Source of the DNA: Bathynomus jamesi
Lineage: Eukaryota > Arthropoda > Malacostraca > Isopoda > Cirolanidae
Assembly: GCA_023014485.1 (NCBI GenBank)
Contig: JAJOZX010005606.1
Coordinates: forward strand, 181,001 to 245,000
Direction of reading: 5' to 3'
DNA length: 64,000 bases
Below the pieces are notes generated by a model. The model saw nothing but the letters and a program-made list of their open reading frames with translations, was not told where the DNA came from and ran no database searches. The position numbers and the translations under genes were made by a program. Positions 54,263-64,000 of this stretch are shown piece after piece. How positions within the stretch are numbered: position 1 is the stretch's first letter; each line of letters opens with the position of its first letter.

Positions 54263-56105
54263 ATGTTCCCCATGGGTGAATTCAATAATTTCAAATGTCA
54301 GTTCTCAAATTTAACTCAAGAATTTTTTCATAAACTTAGAAATCTTAAATTTCAATCTTTCATATTTAGGAAGAGTGATTTGCAGTGTATTAAGAATTTG
54401 GCAAAGAACCAGGAGATTGTCGTGACTAGACCGGACAAGGGTAACGGAGTGGTTATTTTGAATAAATCGGACTACATAAACAAAACTAATGAAATCCTAA
54501 GTGATCTTACTAAATTCAAACAAATTCTTGAACCTGTCAATAAAGTCATTGTAAGGTTAGAAGACCAGGTTAATAGATTTCTGTCACGACTAAAGTCCTT
54601 AAGATAATAAAAAACGATACTTACTCTCAGTTGTTCGCATCTGGTGCTAATCTTGCTCAATTATACTGTTTGCCTAAAATCCATAAAGTTGGAACACCTC
54701 TCCGTCCTATTTTAGCTTCGTATAACTTACCCACCTTTCAATTGGCAAAATTTGTTGTTCGTCTCCTGTCACCCTTTGCGAAAAATGCTTACACTATAAA
54801 TAACTCGTTTGAATTCCAAAAAGACCTTCTTGGTGAGAACTTCGATTCAAAAAAGTTTTTTGTCAGCTTTGATGTAAAGTCGCTTTTCACAAATGTACCT
54901 GTATCTGAAACTATTGCCATTATTTTAGATAGGGTTTTTAGCTCGGTTGATATTTTTCATGGTTTTTCATTGTCTCATTTTAAGGAACTTTTAGAATTGG
55001 TCTTCAAACAATGCTATTTTACTTTCAACAATAAGGTTTACCAACAAATTGATGGTGTAGGGATGGGATCACCTGTCGGACCGTTAGCAGCTGATTTTTT
55101 TATGACTCATTTAGAAAGTGTAATTTTTAGTCAATCTCCCACTCATCTCAAGCCAATTTTCTATCGACGCTTCGTTGATGATTCGATAGCTGTCTTTGAT
55201 AATGCGGTACAAGCGCAACAATTCTTTAACTTCCTAAATTCTTTGCACCCAATATAACGTATACAATGGAAACTGAGAAAAATGGCTCCCTTCCCTTTTT
55301 AGATCTTTTAATTTCGAAAAACGGTGATTCTATTACTACATCAGTTTACAGGAAACCCACTTTCACTGGTTTGGGCATGAATTTTTTTAGTTTTACTGAT
55401 TTCAACTATAAGATGTCTTGTATTAAAACTCTCCTGTTCAGAGGATATAATTTGACCTCTAGTTTTACCTTACTTAATGATGAATTTAATAATCTAAGAT
55501 CATACTTTACCAATAATAGTTTTCCTGTTCAATATGTAGATAAACTAATTAGATCCTTCTTAAATAATGTTTATAGCCCTCAACTTCCTTGTATTACAGT
55601 GCCGAAGGATATAAAATATTTCTTGGTACCTGAAATGGGTCCTTTGAATAAGGAATTTAAGCTTAAATTTACAAAGTTGTTAAGGAAATTTTTTTATCAT
55701 ACTGATTTCCGCATCATATTTATTAATAAAACGTCTTTAGGTAGCTTTTTCTCAGCGAAGGATCGAACCCCTGACTCGTTGCGTAGCGGTGTTGTATATT
55801 TATTTACCTGCCCTAGGTGTCTCCTTGGGAATTACATTGGCAGCACTGTTCGCTCTCTCAGGGCTAGATTTTATTCGCATATGGGAATAAGTGGCCGAAC
55901 AGGTAAAATTTTAAAAACTAAAGAAGTTTCTAGTATTCGGGAACACAGTATAAAATGTAAAACTGATGTCACTTTAGACAATTTTAAAATTCTTGGTTGT
56001 AATACTTGTCCCAACTCACTTAGAATTTTGGAATCGCTTTACATTAAAACTTTGACCCCTACGCTAAATGTTGACTCATCAGCTGTCCCTTTAAACTTTT
56101 TATAA
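54263..56105 (+). pseudogene. Penelope-like RT with GIY-YIG endonuclease, right copy
   Basis: Frame 1 (54263-54607) covers IVVTRPDKGNGVVI and ends at the shared lesion SRLKSLR. Frame 2 (54631-55257) has LYCLPKIHK, SFDVKSLFTNV, QIDGVGMGSPVGPLA and RRFVDDSI. It ends because one C is missing from a C run at 55248-55250. Frame 3 (55266-56105) has SLPFLDLLIS, the linker, and the GIY-YIG nuclease GVVYLFTCPRC..YIGST. All catalytic motifs of RT are present. The lesion common to both copies means it was already in the parent. Confidence 0.9.
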
Positions 56106-56491
56106 TCCCTCCTCCTTCCCCAATTCCTTATAATCCCCCCTTCCCCAATCGCCCTCACCATCTTATCTTATCTTATCTTATCTTATCTTATCTTATGTTT
56201 TCTCGTTTTGCCTTTGCTTAAATCAGTCTAGCCTCGGAAATTGCAGTGAAAGGTTAGTTAGTTTCATTATTCCAGTGTACTATTGTTAATTTTTCCAGTG
56301 TATTAATTTCACATTTACTATATGTATTTAAAAATAGCTTCTTAATTTTAAATGTAAATCTGTATAACTTAGAATTTAACCCTCTTTTTTCAGTCTTTTA
56401 AAGTTTGCCTTTATGAATAGGTTATAGAAATTTTCTTTGTCTTGTTTTTCATTCAATTATTGATTTTAATTTCACATTGTTATCATACAGC

Positions 56492-56517
56492 CTGAAGATG
56501 AGCGTATTTGCTCGAAA
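56492..56517 (+). ncRNA. Hammerhead-like motif in Penelope B end (weak)
   Basis: CTGAAGAT, then a GAGC-GTATTT-GCTC hairpin and GAAA, again in the hammerhead order with an altered core. It is present inverted at 51780-51806 in the other copy. Function is not shown. Confidence 0.35.
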
Positions 56518-56619
56518 CGTTGCGCATTAAAGAAGACTTTTCATGGCATCTACATTTCTCCTTGTCATTGGATTTCTCCTAAATATTAAATTGAAGCTCT
56601 GTAGAAGCAACCCGCATGA

Positions 56620-56650
<31 letters not shown>

Positions 56651-56821
56651 TCTGTAACCTATATATAGGCTGTAACTCTTTTATGTACTTCAGTGTTCCT
56701 GAGGATGTCATTAGACGAAAGCGCTTGAGCACCATTCTGTGTTTCCTTTCCTTCGTGGTTTTATTCATCATAAATATTTTTCACGTGTTACTTTCGTGAA
56801 ATAATTTTCATATATATATAT

Positions 56822-57265
56822 ATATATACCCTGTCCAAATAATTTGAACTACCAATCAAAAGTTACATTTTTTTATACTACTTAGGGCAATTAATTCAGT
56901 ATTAAGAAATGAATCAGTAAGAATAAGACAATTTTTCTTTTAAGAAACTTTATCTAATACTTATAATTCAGTTTAAATACTTTAAGTAATGAAATTGGAT
57001 GAAAGTGAAAAAAGTCGTGTCATGCTGGGAATCCGATCCTGTTACTTCAATGGGGGGTAACTTTCCAGACACAAACTCCATAGAATATTTATGGGTAATA
57101 ATAAGGAGGAAAATAAGTGAGAACGTAAAAACAAATAAAAAGGAATTGATTTCCAGTCTAATTCAAATCATGATGAGGAACTCTAACATCGATACTTCGT
57201 GTATCGTAAATAAGCTTTTCTTAAAACTAAAGGAGAGGAAACAAAGTACTGAAATTGGAGAATGA
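56822..57265 (+). pseudogene. Tc1-like element, left terminus and transposase tail
   Basis: CCCTGTCCAAATAATTTGAAC at 56829 looks like a Tc1-type end next to TA. The frame at 57040-57265 contains GNFPDTNSIEYLWVIIRRKIS, matching the SPDLNPIENLW block with the third catalytic Glu of Tc1 transposases (here SIEYLW). Everything upstream is deleted, and the right terminus was not found. Confidence 0.6.
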
Positions 57266-57845
57266 TTATTAGATAAAAGTTGTTAAAAGACAACTTATCT
57301 TATTAATGATTCGTTAAAATTAGTACTCACTCATTAAATCTATTTCATTGAAATAACTACTTTATTGGAGTAATTAAACATTTTCACTCCAAAAATGAAT
57401 CTTGGCTGCCACGTAAAAAAATGACATTCTTTCAAGTGATGTTTCTGGCTATATAATATCCAAGGCGAATACTTACAATATATAATGACAATAAGGGATT
57501 TGCTTAACTTTCAGTCTTGTTGGACTACTGCTATAAAACAAGAAGCAGATATATATATATTTTGGAGTGAATTTAGCCATAAATCTAGATAGACGGACTG
57601 CTCACTTTTGAGCACAGAATTTACCATCTCCAGTGAAAATTTATCGACACGGAGATTATTTACGCAAGAAGCGCAGATGTTTCTTTACGGTTTTATCTTT
57701 AAAATGATTACTTAATAAACGTGAGGAAATATATGTCATTACTTGGGAAATATTTAAACAGAAATATTTGAAAATAATGACTAAATATTATTCATATTTT
57801 GAAAAAGGTTACAGTAAAGTTTTTAGAACCTTTTTGCTGTTACAA

Positions 57846-57847
<2 letters not shown>
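57266..57847. other. Spacer, nothing recognised
   Basis: AT-rich, no element ends and no ORF of interest. Confidence 0.5.

Positions 57848-57931
<84 letters not shown>
57848..57931. repeat. (TA)n followed by (GA)n
   Basis: A compound microsatellite: TA units to 57893, then GA units to 57931. Confidence 0.9.
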
Positions 57932-57933
<2 letters not shown>

Positions 57934-58210
57934 AATTATCTTAGTTCAAGGGAACTTTATCTTTGTGACTTATGGAACGGGGGTTCCTTGATAAGATTTT
58001 AATTTCAAAACCCAAACACATTTCAGGATCACGTGATCCCATCTTCGATGGTTATCTGAAATTTGTAAAAATGAGATTTGTGTTAGTGTAAAAGTATTTA
58101 GTGTTGTCTCGAAAGTTGATACAAAATAACTGATTATTTTATCGTCACCTTTTCAGATGAAAGGATTTTGTGAATGCGTCCTAGATCGGGGTTGGAGAGA
58201 CGGACATCTA

Positions 58211-59583
58211 AGGGGTTCCAAAAAACCTTAGCCCCCCCCCCCCCATTTGCAGCTTACATGTTTACTTATATCGAAATAGTTTTTAATGATTATAAAAATA
58301 TATAAAATTCTTTATTTATTGCAGGTATTAAAATTACTCTAGCTGATAAAGTGATAATATAATGGCTTCTCAATTAATTGGTGATTCGGAGAGGCAACGT
58401 GTGATAGATCGCATACGAGCAATAACATTTCGGGAAGCTCGTGATGCTGGAGCCACCTTTATAACACGTTCATGGGTTGCCAAAAAGTTGCGAAGAAGTG
58501 AGGACTTCGTCAAAAGGAATTGGAATAAAACTTTGGATGAATGTGAAATGGATACAACCAAATCTGGGCGCCCAAATTTGCCACTCTCTCAGGAAACGAA
58601 GGACATCATTGAAAGCGGTACGCGTAAGCAAACAGCTGTGCTAAACTTTTTAGAGAGATCGAAGTGTTGAGAGGAAAGATCGTTAGTGGCGAGATCATTC
58701 GACTGTACCGTCATAGGCAAGGCTTAAAGCCTTGGCATGAACTTCCAAAGCCAAGAAAACCTCAACTTAACATCGATGACAGAATGTGGTTTGCCCATTA
58801 TCTTGAAGATTGGGATGTGGATGATTTCATGCATTTAGCTGTCTCCGATGAATTTTTTGTTTACGTAACACGTCGGCCTAACTACCAAAATGATCGAGTG
58901 TGGGCCACAACACCAGATGAAATCGATGACAATGAACATTATCGCGAATTATTAAAAAGTCCAGACTATGTTGGTGTGTTTGTTTTGTTCACTGCAAAGA
59001 AGCTCATGTGGGTGCTGAAGCCAAATGGTCAGAGTTGGGATGGACAGTATTTTCGTGATATTATTCTATCCCAGCAGGTCATTCCTTTTCTAAGACCCCC
59101 AAACAATGTTATGGATGTCGATCAGGTCACACTTCTGCACGATAAGGCCCCCTGCTTTAAGACATTAGCCACTCAACAGTTGTTGCGGAACCATGAGATC
59201 GATTTCTTTGGAAATGAAGAATGGCCAGGAAATTCTCCTGACCTGAACGTCTGTGAACACATTGGATCAGTTATAAAGGACAAGGTTGAATGTCTCTCGT
59301 TTCAAGAACCTGCAGCAAATCGATTTTCGAAAGATACAATGACGCAACACATTGAAACTGTTTTAGCAAATTTGCGTAACGATCAAGATCTATTCACGTC
59401 ACTTTTGGTAAGCTACCCAAAGCGAATTCAGGCTGTCTTGGAAGCCAATGGCGGGAACACCAAGTTTGAATTGTTTCTCATTAAATGCAGGATTAAATTC
59501 TCTTTTGTAAGGTATGTTTAGTTTTACTGTACCTCTAATGGTTTAGGCCATGGGCGGGGGGGCTAAGGTTTATTGGAGCCCCG
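58211..59583 (+). mobile_element. DD37E Tc1/mariner element, nearly intact
   Basis: TIRs of about 30 bp (AGGGGTTCCAAAAAACCTTA at the left, CGGGGCTCCAATAAACCTTA inverted at the right, both then C-rich) are flanked by TA at 58209-58210 and 59584-59585. The 1373-bp element holds a single transposase gene that fills most of the space. Its ends and gene both look recent compared with other elements here. Confidence 0.93.
58362..59521 (+). pseudogene. DD37E transposase, single frameshift
   Basis: The ATG at 58362 starts MASQLIGDSERQRVIDRI. An HTH region follows (SWVAKKLRRSEDFVKRNW), then TTKSGRPNLPLSQETK. One frameshift lies near 58635-58645, after which LRGKIVSGEIIRLYRHRQGL and KPWHEL continue to 59521. 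Catalytic residues: Asp in AVSDEFFVY, Asp in LLHDKAPCF, Glu in SPDLNVCEHIG, the last two 37 residues apart. Final block AVLEANGG. About 385 residues if the frame were continuous, typical for the family. Only this one lesion is seen. Confidence 0.9.
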
Positions 59584-59777
59584 TATATAATGGTGTCATA
59601 TAACATTTCCCTTATTATGGATTATGGAGTTCTCAAATGTCCTTATATTTCTCCTTATTTTTGGCTTCAAATCTTATTTATTTTTATTTGTTCTTATTTC
59701 TTAATGCTTTAATTTTTCATTTCAGTTGTCTAGCGGAATAAAATGTTAACGATATATTATCGATAGTCTTATTCTTG

Positions 59778-60341
59778 CAGTGGTGAGCAAATTACTAAGA
59801 TTTCGTAATCGATTAGAAGTAGAATTACTTGCCGAAAATAGTAATGAAGTAGAAGTAAAATTACTAGCTTAACCCTATTTGGACAACTGTTACAAATTTC
59901 TAACCTTTCATATCCACGCATTTATAACTTAACCGTACAGAAAATTCTGTCCATAGAGTGTTAAATAAGTAATCAATTAAAAGTAAAAATTGCTGATGTC
60001 TGAAAAGAAACTAAAAGTGTGTATTTTTATTTACATAGCACAAATTTGCAGCACTGATATTCTAGTAATATGATTACAATTTTAACTATTAGTTAATGCA
60101 TTCGTGATTTACTATAATGCTAAATTGCGGATATTACTGAAGTTTATACTGAGTGTCGCCGCTTGCCAGTCTAAAGCCAAACGTTGACCGGAAAAAATTT
60201 CGTAGATTCTGGGCCAAAATTCCTGGATTAAAATATATATGGCAACACTGCTTCATTATTATTATCAATAATATGGGATTGGAGAATAAACAGCCTTGGG
60301 AGATCCGGAAAAAATAATGCTTCGTTACTTGCCCACCACTG
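59778..60341. mobile_element. 564-bp hAT MITE, 8-bp TSD
   Basis: CAGTGGTGAGCAAATTACTA at the left and the inverse of CAGTGGTGGGCAAGTAACG at the right, with TATTCTTG at 59770-59777 and 60342-60349. The left subterminal region repeats AGTAATTTTAC/AAATTACT words. Non-coding. Confidence 0.92.
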
Positions 60342-60532
60342 TATTCTTGGGACGGAATTCTTATTTTTTGGAGTTGAGGTTCTGATTTTTATTTTTTAGA
60401 CTTAAGAACGCTGCCTTATTAGTATCGGGATTCTCGTCTCAGGAAACAGATTTGATTTCTTTGGTTACCCCTTGCAAATAGAGGAGTGTTTCCTTTGTTC
60501 ACAGCAATAAATCACTGCAAACATGAGGTGCC

Positions 60533-60535
<3 letters not shown>

Positions 60536-60568
<33 letters not shown>
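60536..60568. repeat. (TC)n microsatellite
   Basis: TC array at the 5' edge of the CR1-like RT. Confidence 0.9.
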
Positions 60569-60569
<1 letters not shown>

Positions 60570-60570
<1 letters not shown>

Positions 60571-61519
60571 GAGAATAGGCGGCAGAGGGTTGTAATTAAA
60601 GGGGCCAGTTCGGGTTGTGCCTCGGTCACTAGTGGGGTTCCTCAGGGTTCCGTTTTGGGGCCACTGTTGTTTATCATTTACATAAATGATATAGACGGTG
60701 GCATCGTCAGTCGGATCGCCAAATTCGCTGATGACACCAAGCTTGGGGCCAATGTTGGGACGCCCGAAGCGATCGAGGAACTGCGTGCGGACCTAGGTAG
60801 GATAGGAGAGTGGTCCGAAAAATGGCAAATGCCGTTTAACTTGGGTAAATGCAAAGTGATGCACATTGGCTACGCCAATCCCAAGTCGGACTACTCGATG
60901 TTGGGGAGTAATATCGAGGTGACTGATTTAGAAAAGGACTTGGGTGTGCTAATTAGCAGCGACCTTAAGTTTACGAAACAGTGCGTAGAGGTGGAAAAGA
61001 AAGCCCAGAAGCTATTGGGTTATATCAGGAGGCAATTTCAGTTTCGGAACAAGGAGATTGTGCTCTCTCTGTACAATTCCTTGGTTCGGCCGCACCTGGA
61101 GTATGCAGTGCAGTTCTGGTCGCCCACCCTCAGGAAAGATAGAGAGGCTGGAGCGAGTGCAGGCGAGGGCCACAAAGTTAATCCCTTCCGTTAGGCATAT
61201 GGGCTACAATCGACGGTTACGCGCCCTGAACTTGTTTTCGCTGGAAACTCGGAGGCTACGCGGTCAACTGATCGAAGTTTTCAAGCTCTTACGCGGGTTC
61301 AACGATGTCGATTTTAGAAGCATGTTTAGTTTAAATGATAACCCAACTCGCAACAATGGTTGGAAGTTGGATTTGAAACGGTTTAAGACTAGTGTGTGTG
61401 GGAATTACTTTACGTATAAGATCTGTGACACGTGGAACAGGTTACCTTCAGAAGTTGTGAACAGTTCCTCTGTGGATCAGTTCAAGAAAAGGTTAGACCA
61501 AATCTTGCACACTATTTGA
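60570..61519 (+). pseudogene. CR1-like RT, one frameshift
   Basis: The frame to 61194 has SGVPQGSVLGPLLFIIYIND, then KFADDTKLG (catalytic DD), WQMPFNLGKCKVMHIG, EKDLGVLISSDLKFT and SLVRPHLEYAVQFWSP. A frameshift at about 61135-61142 moves to the frame ending at 61519, with IERLERVQARATKL, LNLFSLETRRLRGQL and ICDTWNRLPSEVV. The motif order matches CR1/L2-type ORF2 C-termini. The first catalytic Asp motif and endonuclease are absent because of truncation. Confidence 0.85.
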
Positions 61520-61635
61520 GTGTATAGAAAATTTTCCCTGGCACCCGTTGCCATTGGTACCTCCTCGGTATGGGCCGCAAGGCCTTTTGAGGTACTTCTT
61601 TTCCTTGTAACTCCTTGTAACTCCTTGTAACACTC
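60570..61635 (+). mobile_element. CR1-like non-LTR retrotransposon, 3' half
   Basis: 5' truncated at a (TC)n tract. Contains RT from the motif before GVPQGSVLGP to the ORF end at 61519 and a 3' UTR with three copies of AACTCCTTGT (61601-61628), which look like the tail repeats. Length about 1.07 kb. Confidence 0.85.
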
Positions 61636-61637
61636 AC

Positions 61638-61646
61638 TCTCTCTCT

Positions 61647-61679
<33 letters not shown>

Positions 61680-61680
61680 A
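61638..61680. repeat. (TC)n microsatellite
   Basis: Imperfect TC array after the LINE tail. Confidence 0.9.
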
Positions 61681-61684
61681 TCTC

Positions 61685-61985
61685 CTGCCAGCAGGATTCG
61701 AACACAGGGCCAATGACTCGGAGTCGTGGGCGCTGACTATTGGCACGACAGAATGCATATTTCATCACCCGAGTGAAACACTTGCACTTTTACGCCAAGA
61801 AGTGTTTTCATGTATTAATCTCCTGTACTCGCGCCAATGGGCAGCATTTAACAGAAATATATCTGAATGACATGAGGGCCCCATATAAAGGGAAATAAGC
61901 GTATGAGCATGCTTATTTTTTTTGTATGCAAAATATCCCCCCCACAAGAACTCGAACCCGGGACCGCTGACCCTTAGTCTCTGTC
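61685..61985 (-). mobile_element. tRNA-derived SINE copies (two heads)
   Basis: On the minus strand a head with GGTCCCGGGTTCGAGTTC lies near 61970-61945. It is followed by GGGGATATTTTGCATAC and a body to about 61755. A second head, TCAGCGCCCACGACTCC with GTGTTCGAATCC, lies at 61752-61685. The first body word matches the SINE at 4564-4672. Two partial copies in tandem or one composite. Confidence 0.65.
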
Positions 61986-62013
61986 TGTCTGTCTCTCTCT
62001 CTCTATCTATACT

Positions 62014-62019
<6 letters not shown>

Positions 62020-62054
<35 letters not shown>

Positions 62055-62057
62055 GTG

Positions 62058-62124
<67 letters not shown>

Positions 62125-62136
62125 TATATATATATA
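62020..62136. repeat. (TA)n microsatellite
   Basis: Long TA array with a CACACA interruption, target of the mariner element starting at 62137. Confidence 0.9.
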
Positions 62137-63036
62137 CAGGGCGTCCCAAAAAAATGTATACACACTTTAACAGCTATAGCTCAATTGATGTTTCTTTCTT
62201 TTCCAAGTTAAACCCATTAAATTAATAATGGCAGGCAGACTAAGCTTTGAACAAAGGAAATTCATTCTAAAATGCTACTGGAAGTGTGAAAACGCAGTTT
62301 GAAGTGCAAAGACAGTTTAGGAGGGAGTTTCAAACAGATCCCCCAACGCGACTTACCATCACTCGAATTAGAGATAAGTTTGAAGCCGATGGAACTGTTC
62401 AGAATGTCCATAAGAAGCGTTCCGGAAGACCACGGACATCGACAAGCCCCACAAAGCAAGAAAGTACTGGAAACGTATCACCAAAGTCCAAGAAAATCTG
62501 TGCGGCAAGCGAGTCGTGAGGTAGGAATTTCAGAATCGTCTGTCCAACGCATTTTGAAGCGCTGTCAATGGAAAAGTTACATTCCAAGATTAGTCCATGC
62601 TATTAATGAGATGATCCGGACCGAAGAGTGGAGTATTGCGAGTGGTACTTCACGATGTGGATGTGGATTGGACGAAGAGGTTTCGTAGAATACCCTCCGC
62701 GTTCACCAGACCTCACACCACTAGACTTTTTTTTATGGGGATACTTAAAAGACAAAGTCTACGCTATAAACCTGCAACAGTCGCTGAATTGAGAGCAGCC
62801 ATTGAACGAGAATGCACACAAATACCAAACGAAATGTTTCGTGATGTTTGCGATTCCATTGCTTCGCGTTATCACAGTGCCTGGACCAGAACGGACGTCA
62901 GTTTGTAAACAGGCGTTTGACAAAACAATTAAATAATGTCTGTAGATTCTATTACATTTTGAAAATGAAATGTATTTTAATAAACACTGCCTTTATAATT
63001 ATTTAAAGTATGTATACATTTTTTTGGGACGCCCTG
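62137..63036 (+). mobile_element. mariner element, internally deleted
   Basis: CAGGGCGTCCCAAAAAAATG and its inverse at the right are flanked by TA (62135-62136, 63037-63038). The element is 900 bp and has the first and last parts of a mariner transposase; most of the catalytic domain is missing. Confidence 0.93.
62228..62908 (+). pseudogene. mariner transposase (DUF4817-type N-terminus), deleted core
   Basis: ATG at 62228: AGRLSFEQRKFILKCYW. A frameshift near 62298 is followed by [30 protein letters not shown] and KRSGRPRTS (DNA-binding region). After another shift [20 protein letters not shown] and [14 protein letters not shown] follow. The [13 protein letters not shown] block joins directly to the region before the third Asp, with [20 protein letters not shown] in another frame. 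Thus the segment with the first and second Asp is gone (roughly 130 residues). The C-terminal VAELRAAIERECTQIP ends near 62908. Confidence 0.85.
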
Positions 63037-63213
63037 TATATATATATATATATATATATTATATAAGAGTAAATTCCCCAATACAGAATTTAAAGGAATT
63101 AAAATTCAATTAAAAGTTACTATTTAATTTAATTTTAATTCCTCTGAATTTTTTATTGGGGGATTTTACTCTTCTATCGAATCCGCTCGGCTACAGTGTT
63201 TTTTCTAAATTAT

Positions 63214-63225
63214 ATATATATATTA

Positions 63226-63281
<56 letters not shown>
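63214..63281. repeat. (TA)n microsatellite
   Basis: TA array with AATATATAAA interruptions. Confidence 0.85.
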
Positions 63282-63285
<4 letters not shown>

Positions 63286-63372
63286 ATTTGACTTTCGCCT
63301 CTTTTCTTCATATCTTGACGAGACGTTGTAAATACACAAAAGGCATTAAAATCACATTTTATTCTTCTTCTT

Positions 63373-63374
<2 letters not shown>

Positions 63375-63421
<47 letters not shown>
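63375..63421. repeat. (TG)n microsatellite
   Basis: About 23 TG units. Confidence 0.9.
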
Positions 63422-63423
<2 letters not shown>

Positions 63424-63698
63424 GTTTACATGTAGACATGTATGAGAATAGATAAAAAGTTTAGCCTCAAGTAAAAGGAAATATTTAAATAAATAAAATT
63501 TTACAAAAAAAAAAAAAAATTCGAGAATAAGGAATATCCCCAAAACCCCGAAAATAAGAAGCAGAAAATAAAGTGCAGAAAACTAATTTTCCTAATGCAA
63601 AAATTAGGAGAAGTGGGGGAAAAACCCTGGTTTTATTTAAATAAGTAAACCTGTAAAAAATATTTAAAAATGGAAAGTCGAAAGAGAACATTTGAAAG

Positions 63699-63700
<2 letters not shown>

Positions 63701-63746
<46 letters not shown>
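63701..63746. repeat. (TA)n microsatellite
   Basis: TA array before the second copy of the dispersed repeat. Confidence 0.9.
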
Positions 63747-63752
<6 letters not shown>

Positions 63753-63829
63753 GATCAATGATATATATTCGTATATTTATAAAATCCTTGTATTCTTATG
63801 TATATTTATATTCATATATTCATTTTGAC

Positions 63830-64000
63830 ATATAGAGTCCAAAGTCGCATAACATGAGTTTGGATAAAAAATTTTGATTTGTTTTCTATTTTATTTCGGC
63901 TGAATAATTGGTGAATTATTTCTTTTTAAATTACTTAACCATTTTTTTAGATTTAGCTTAATAACGTAATCTTGTTAAATTCTGCAATGTTCATTTCCTG
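63830..64000 (+). repeat. Dispersed repeat, copy 2 (partial at window edge)
   Basis: Matches 22158-22345, for example TGGTGAATTATTTCTTT, TTTTTTAGATT and ATTCTGCAATGTTCAT. It continues past the window, so its right end is unknown. Confidence 0.7.

Larger units (their letters stand above)
54258..56591 (+). mobile_element. Penelope-like element B, right copy (5' truncated)
   Basis: It is the inverse of 51710-54040, almost base for base. It begins inside the coding region (MGEFNNFKCQ) and directly abuts the 5' end of the left copy. Ends with GGATTTCTCCTAAATATT. About 2.33 kb. Confidence 0.9.
49977..56815 (+). mobile_element. Penelope-like element A, interrupted by a MITE and a Penelope B pair
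   Basis: The body lies at 49977-51095 and the family tail at 56640-56815. In the copy at 38556-39500 the same two parts are separated only by a (TA)n tract. Here a TA-flanked MITE (51100-51672) and the Penelope B pair (51710-56591) sit in that tract. The 5' end carries an inverted piece of the tail (49983-50014), a common Penelope feature. Confidence 0.7.

Overview
The window is nuclear DNA from an animal, most probably an arthropod. The evidence is AT-rich spacer, dozens of (TA)n and other microsatellites, and CCTAA runs. The repeat fauna also fits: Tc1/mariner, hAT, Penelope-like, CR1-like and I-like elements, plus SINEs derived from 5S rRNA and tRNA. A decapod crustacean or chelicerate would fit, but the sequence alone does not settle this. 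I found no intact host gene. Almost everything interpretable is a mobile element, usually broken and often inserted into another. Layout: 1-1080 holds an unrecognised, partly broken coding block. 1.3-4.7 kb has a LINE 3' end, a 579-bp foldback element with a 9-bp target duplication, a 435-bp TIR element, a 5S-derived SINE and a tRNA-derived SINE. 6.5-13.8 kb is a single CR1-like retroposon split by three insertions: a minus-strand I-like LINE, a long-TIR element with its own palindrome, and a TA-flanked MITE. 14,391-20,908 is a zinc-finger hAT element with an 8-bp duplication; its coding start is split by a 3.4-kb intron-containing transposon. 22.5-27.5 kb has small MITEs and two copies of an unclassified arthropod transposase family; the longer copy has CACTGGGG ends. 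A third, partial copy at 33.7-34.8 kb carries a 354-bp MITE whose empty site is visible in the second copy. 27.6-31.7 kb has a dimeric tRNA SINE, an I-like endonuclease fragment, a BED-type hAT derivative, a palindromic SINE pair and two MITEs. 31.7-33.2 kb is a nearly whole DD37D Tc1/mariner element. 35-39.5 kb has a mariner deletion derivative, a 5S SINE, a mariner pseudogene and a head-to-head Penelope pair. 39,541-42,901 is a second BED-type hAT, split in its catalytic region by a 631-bp MITE. 42.9-45.5 kb has a foldback element with 30-bp repeats and a hAT MITE that splits a small ORF. 47.5-57.3 kb contains a 5S SINE, two dimeric SINEs tail to tail, and a Penelope-like element interrupted by a TA-MITE and by a 4.9-kb head-to-head pair of a second Penelope family. 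58.2-63.0 kb has a DD37E transposon with a single frameshift, a hAT MITE, a CR1-like RT and an internally deleted mariner. No operon-like cooperation exists: each autonomous family encoded its own transposase or reverse transcriptase, and the many short TIR elements would have been moved in trans. The most useful results are the precise target duplications and nesting order, two related hAT families whose subterminal hexamers differ by one base, hammerhead-like motifs shared by two Penelope families, and the unclassified transposases.
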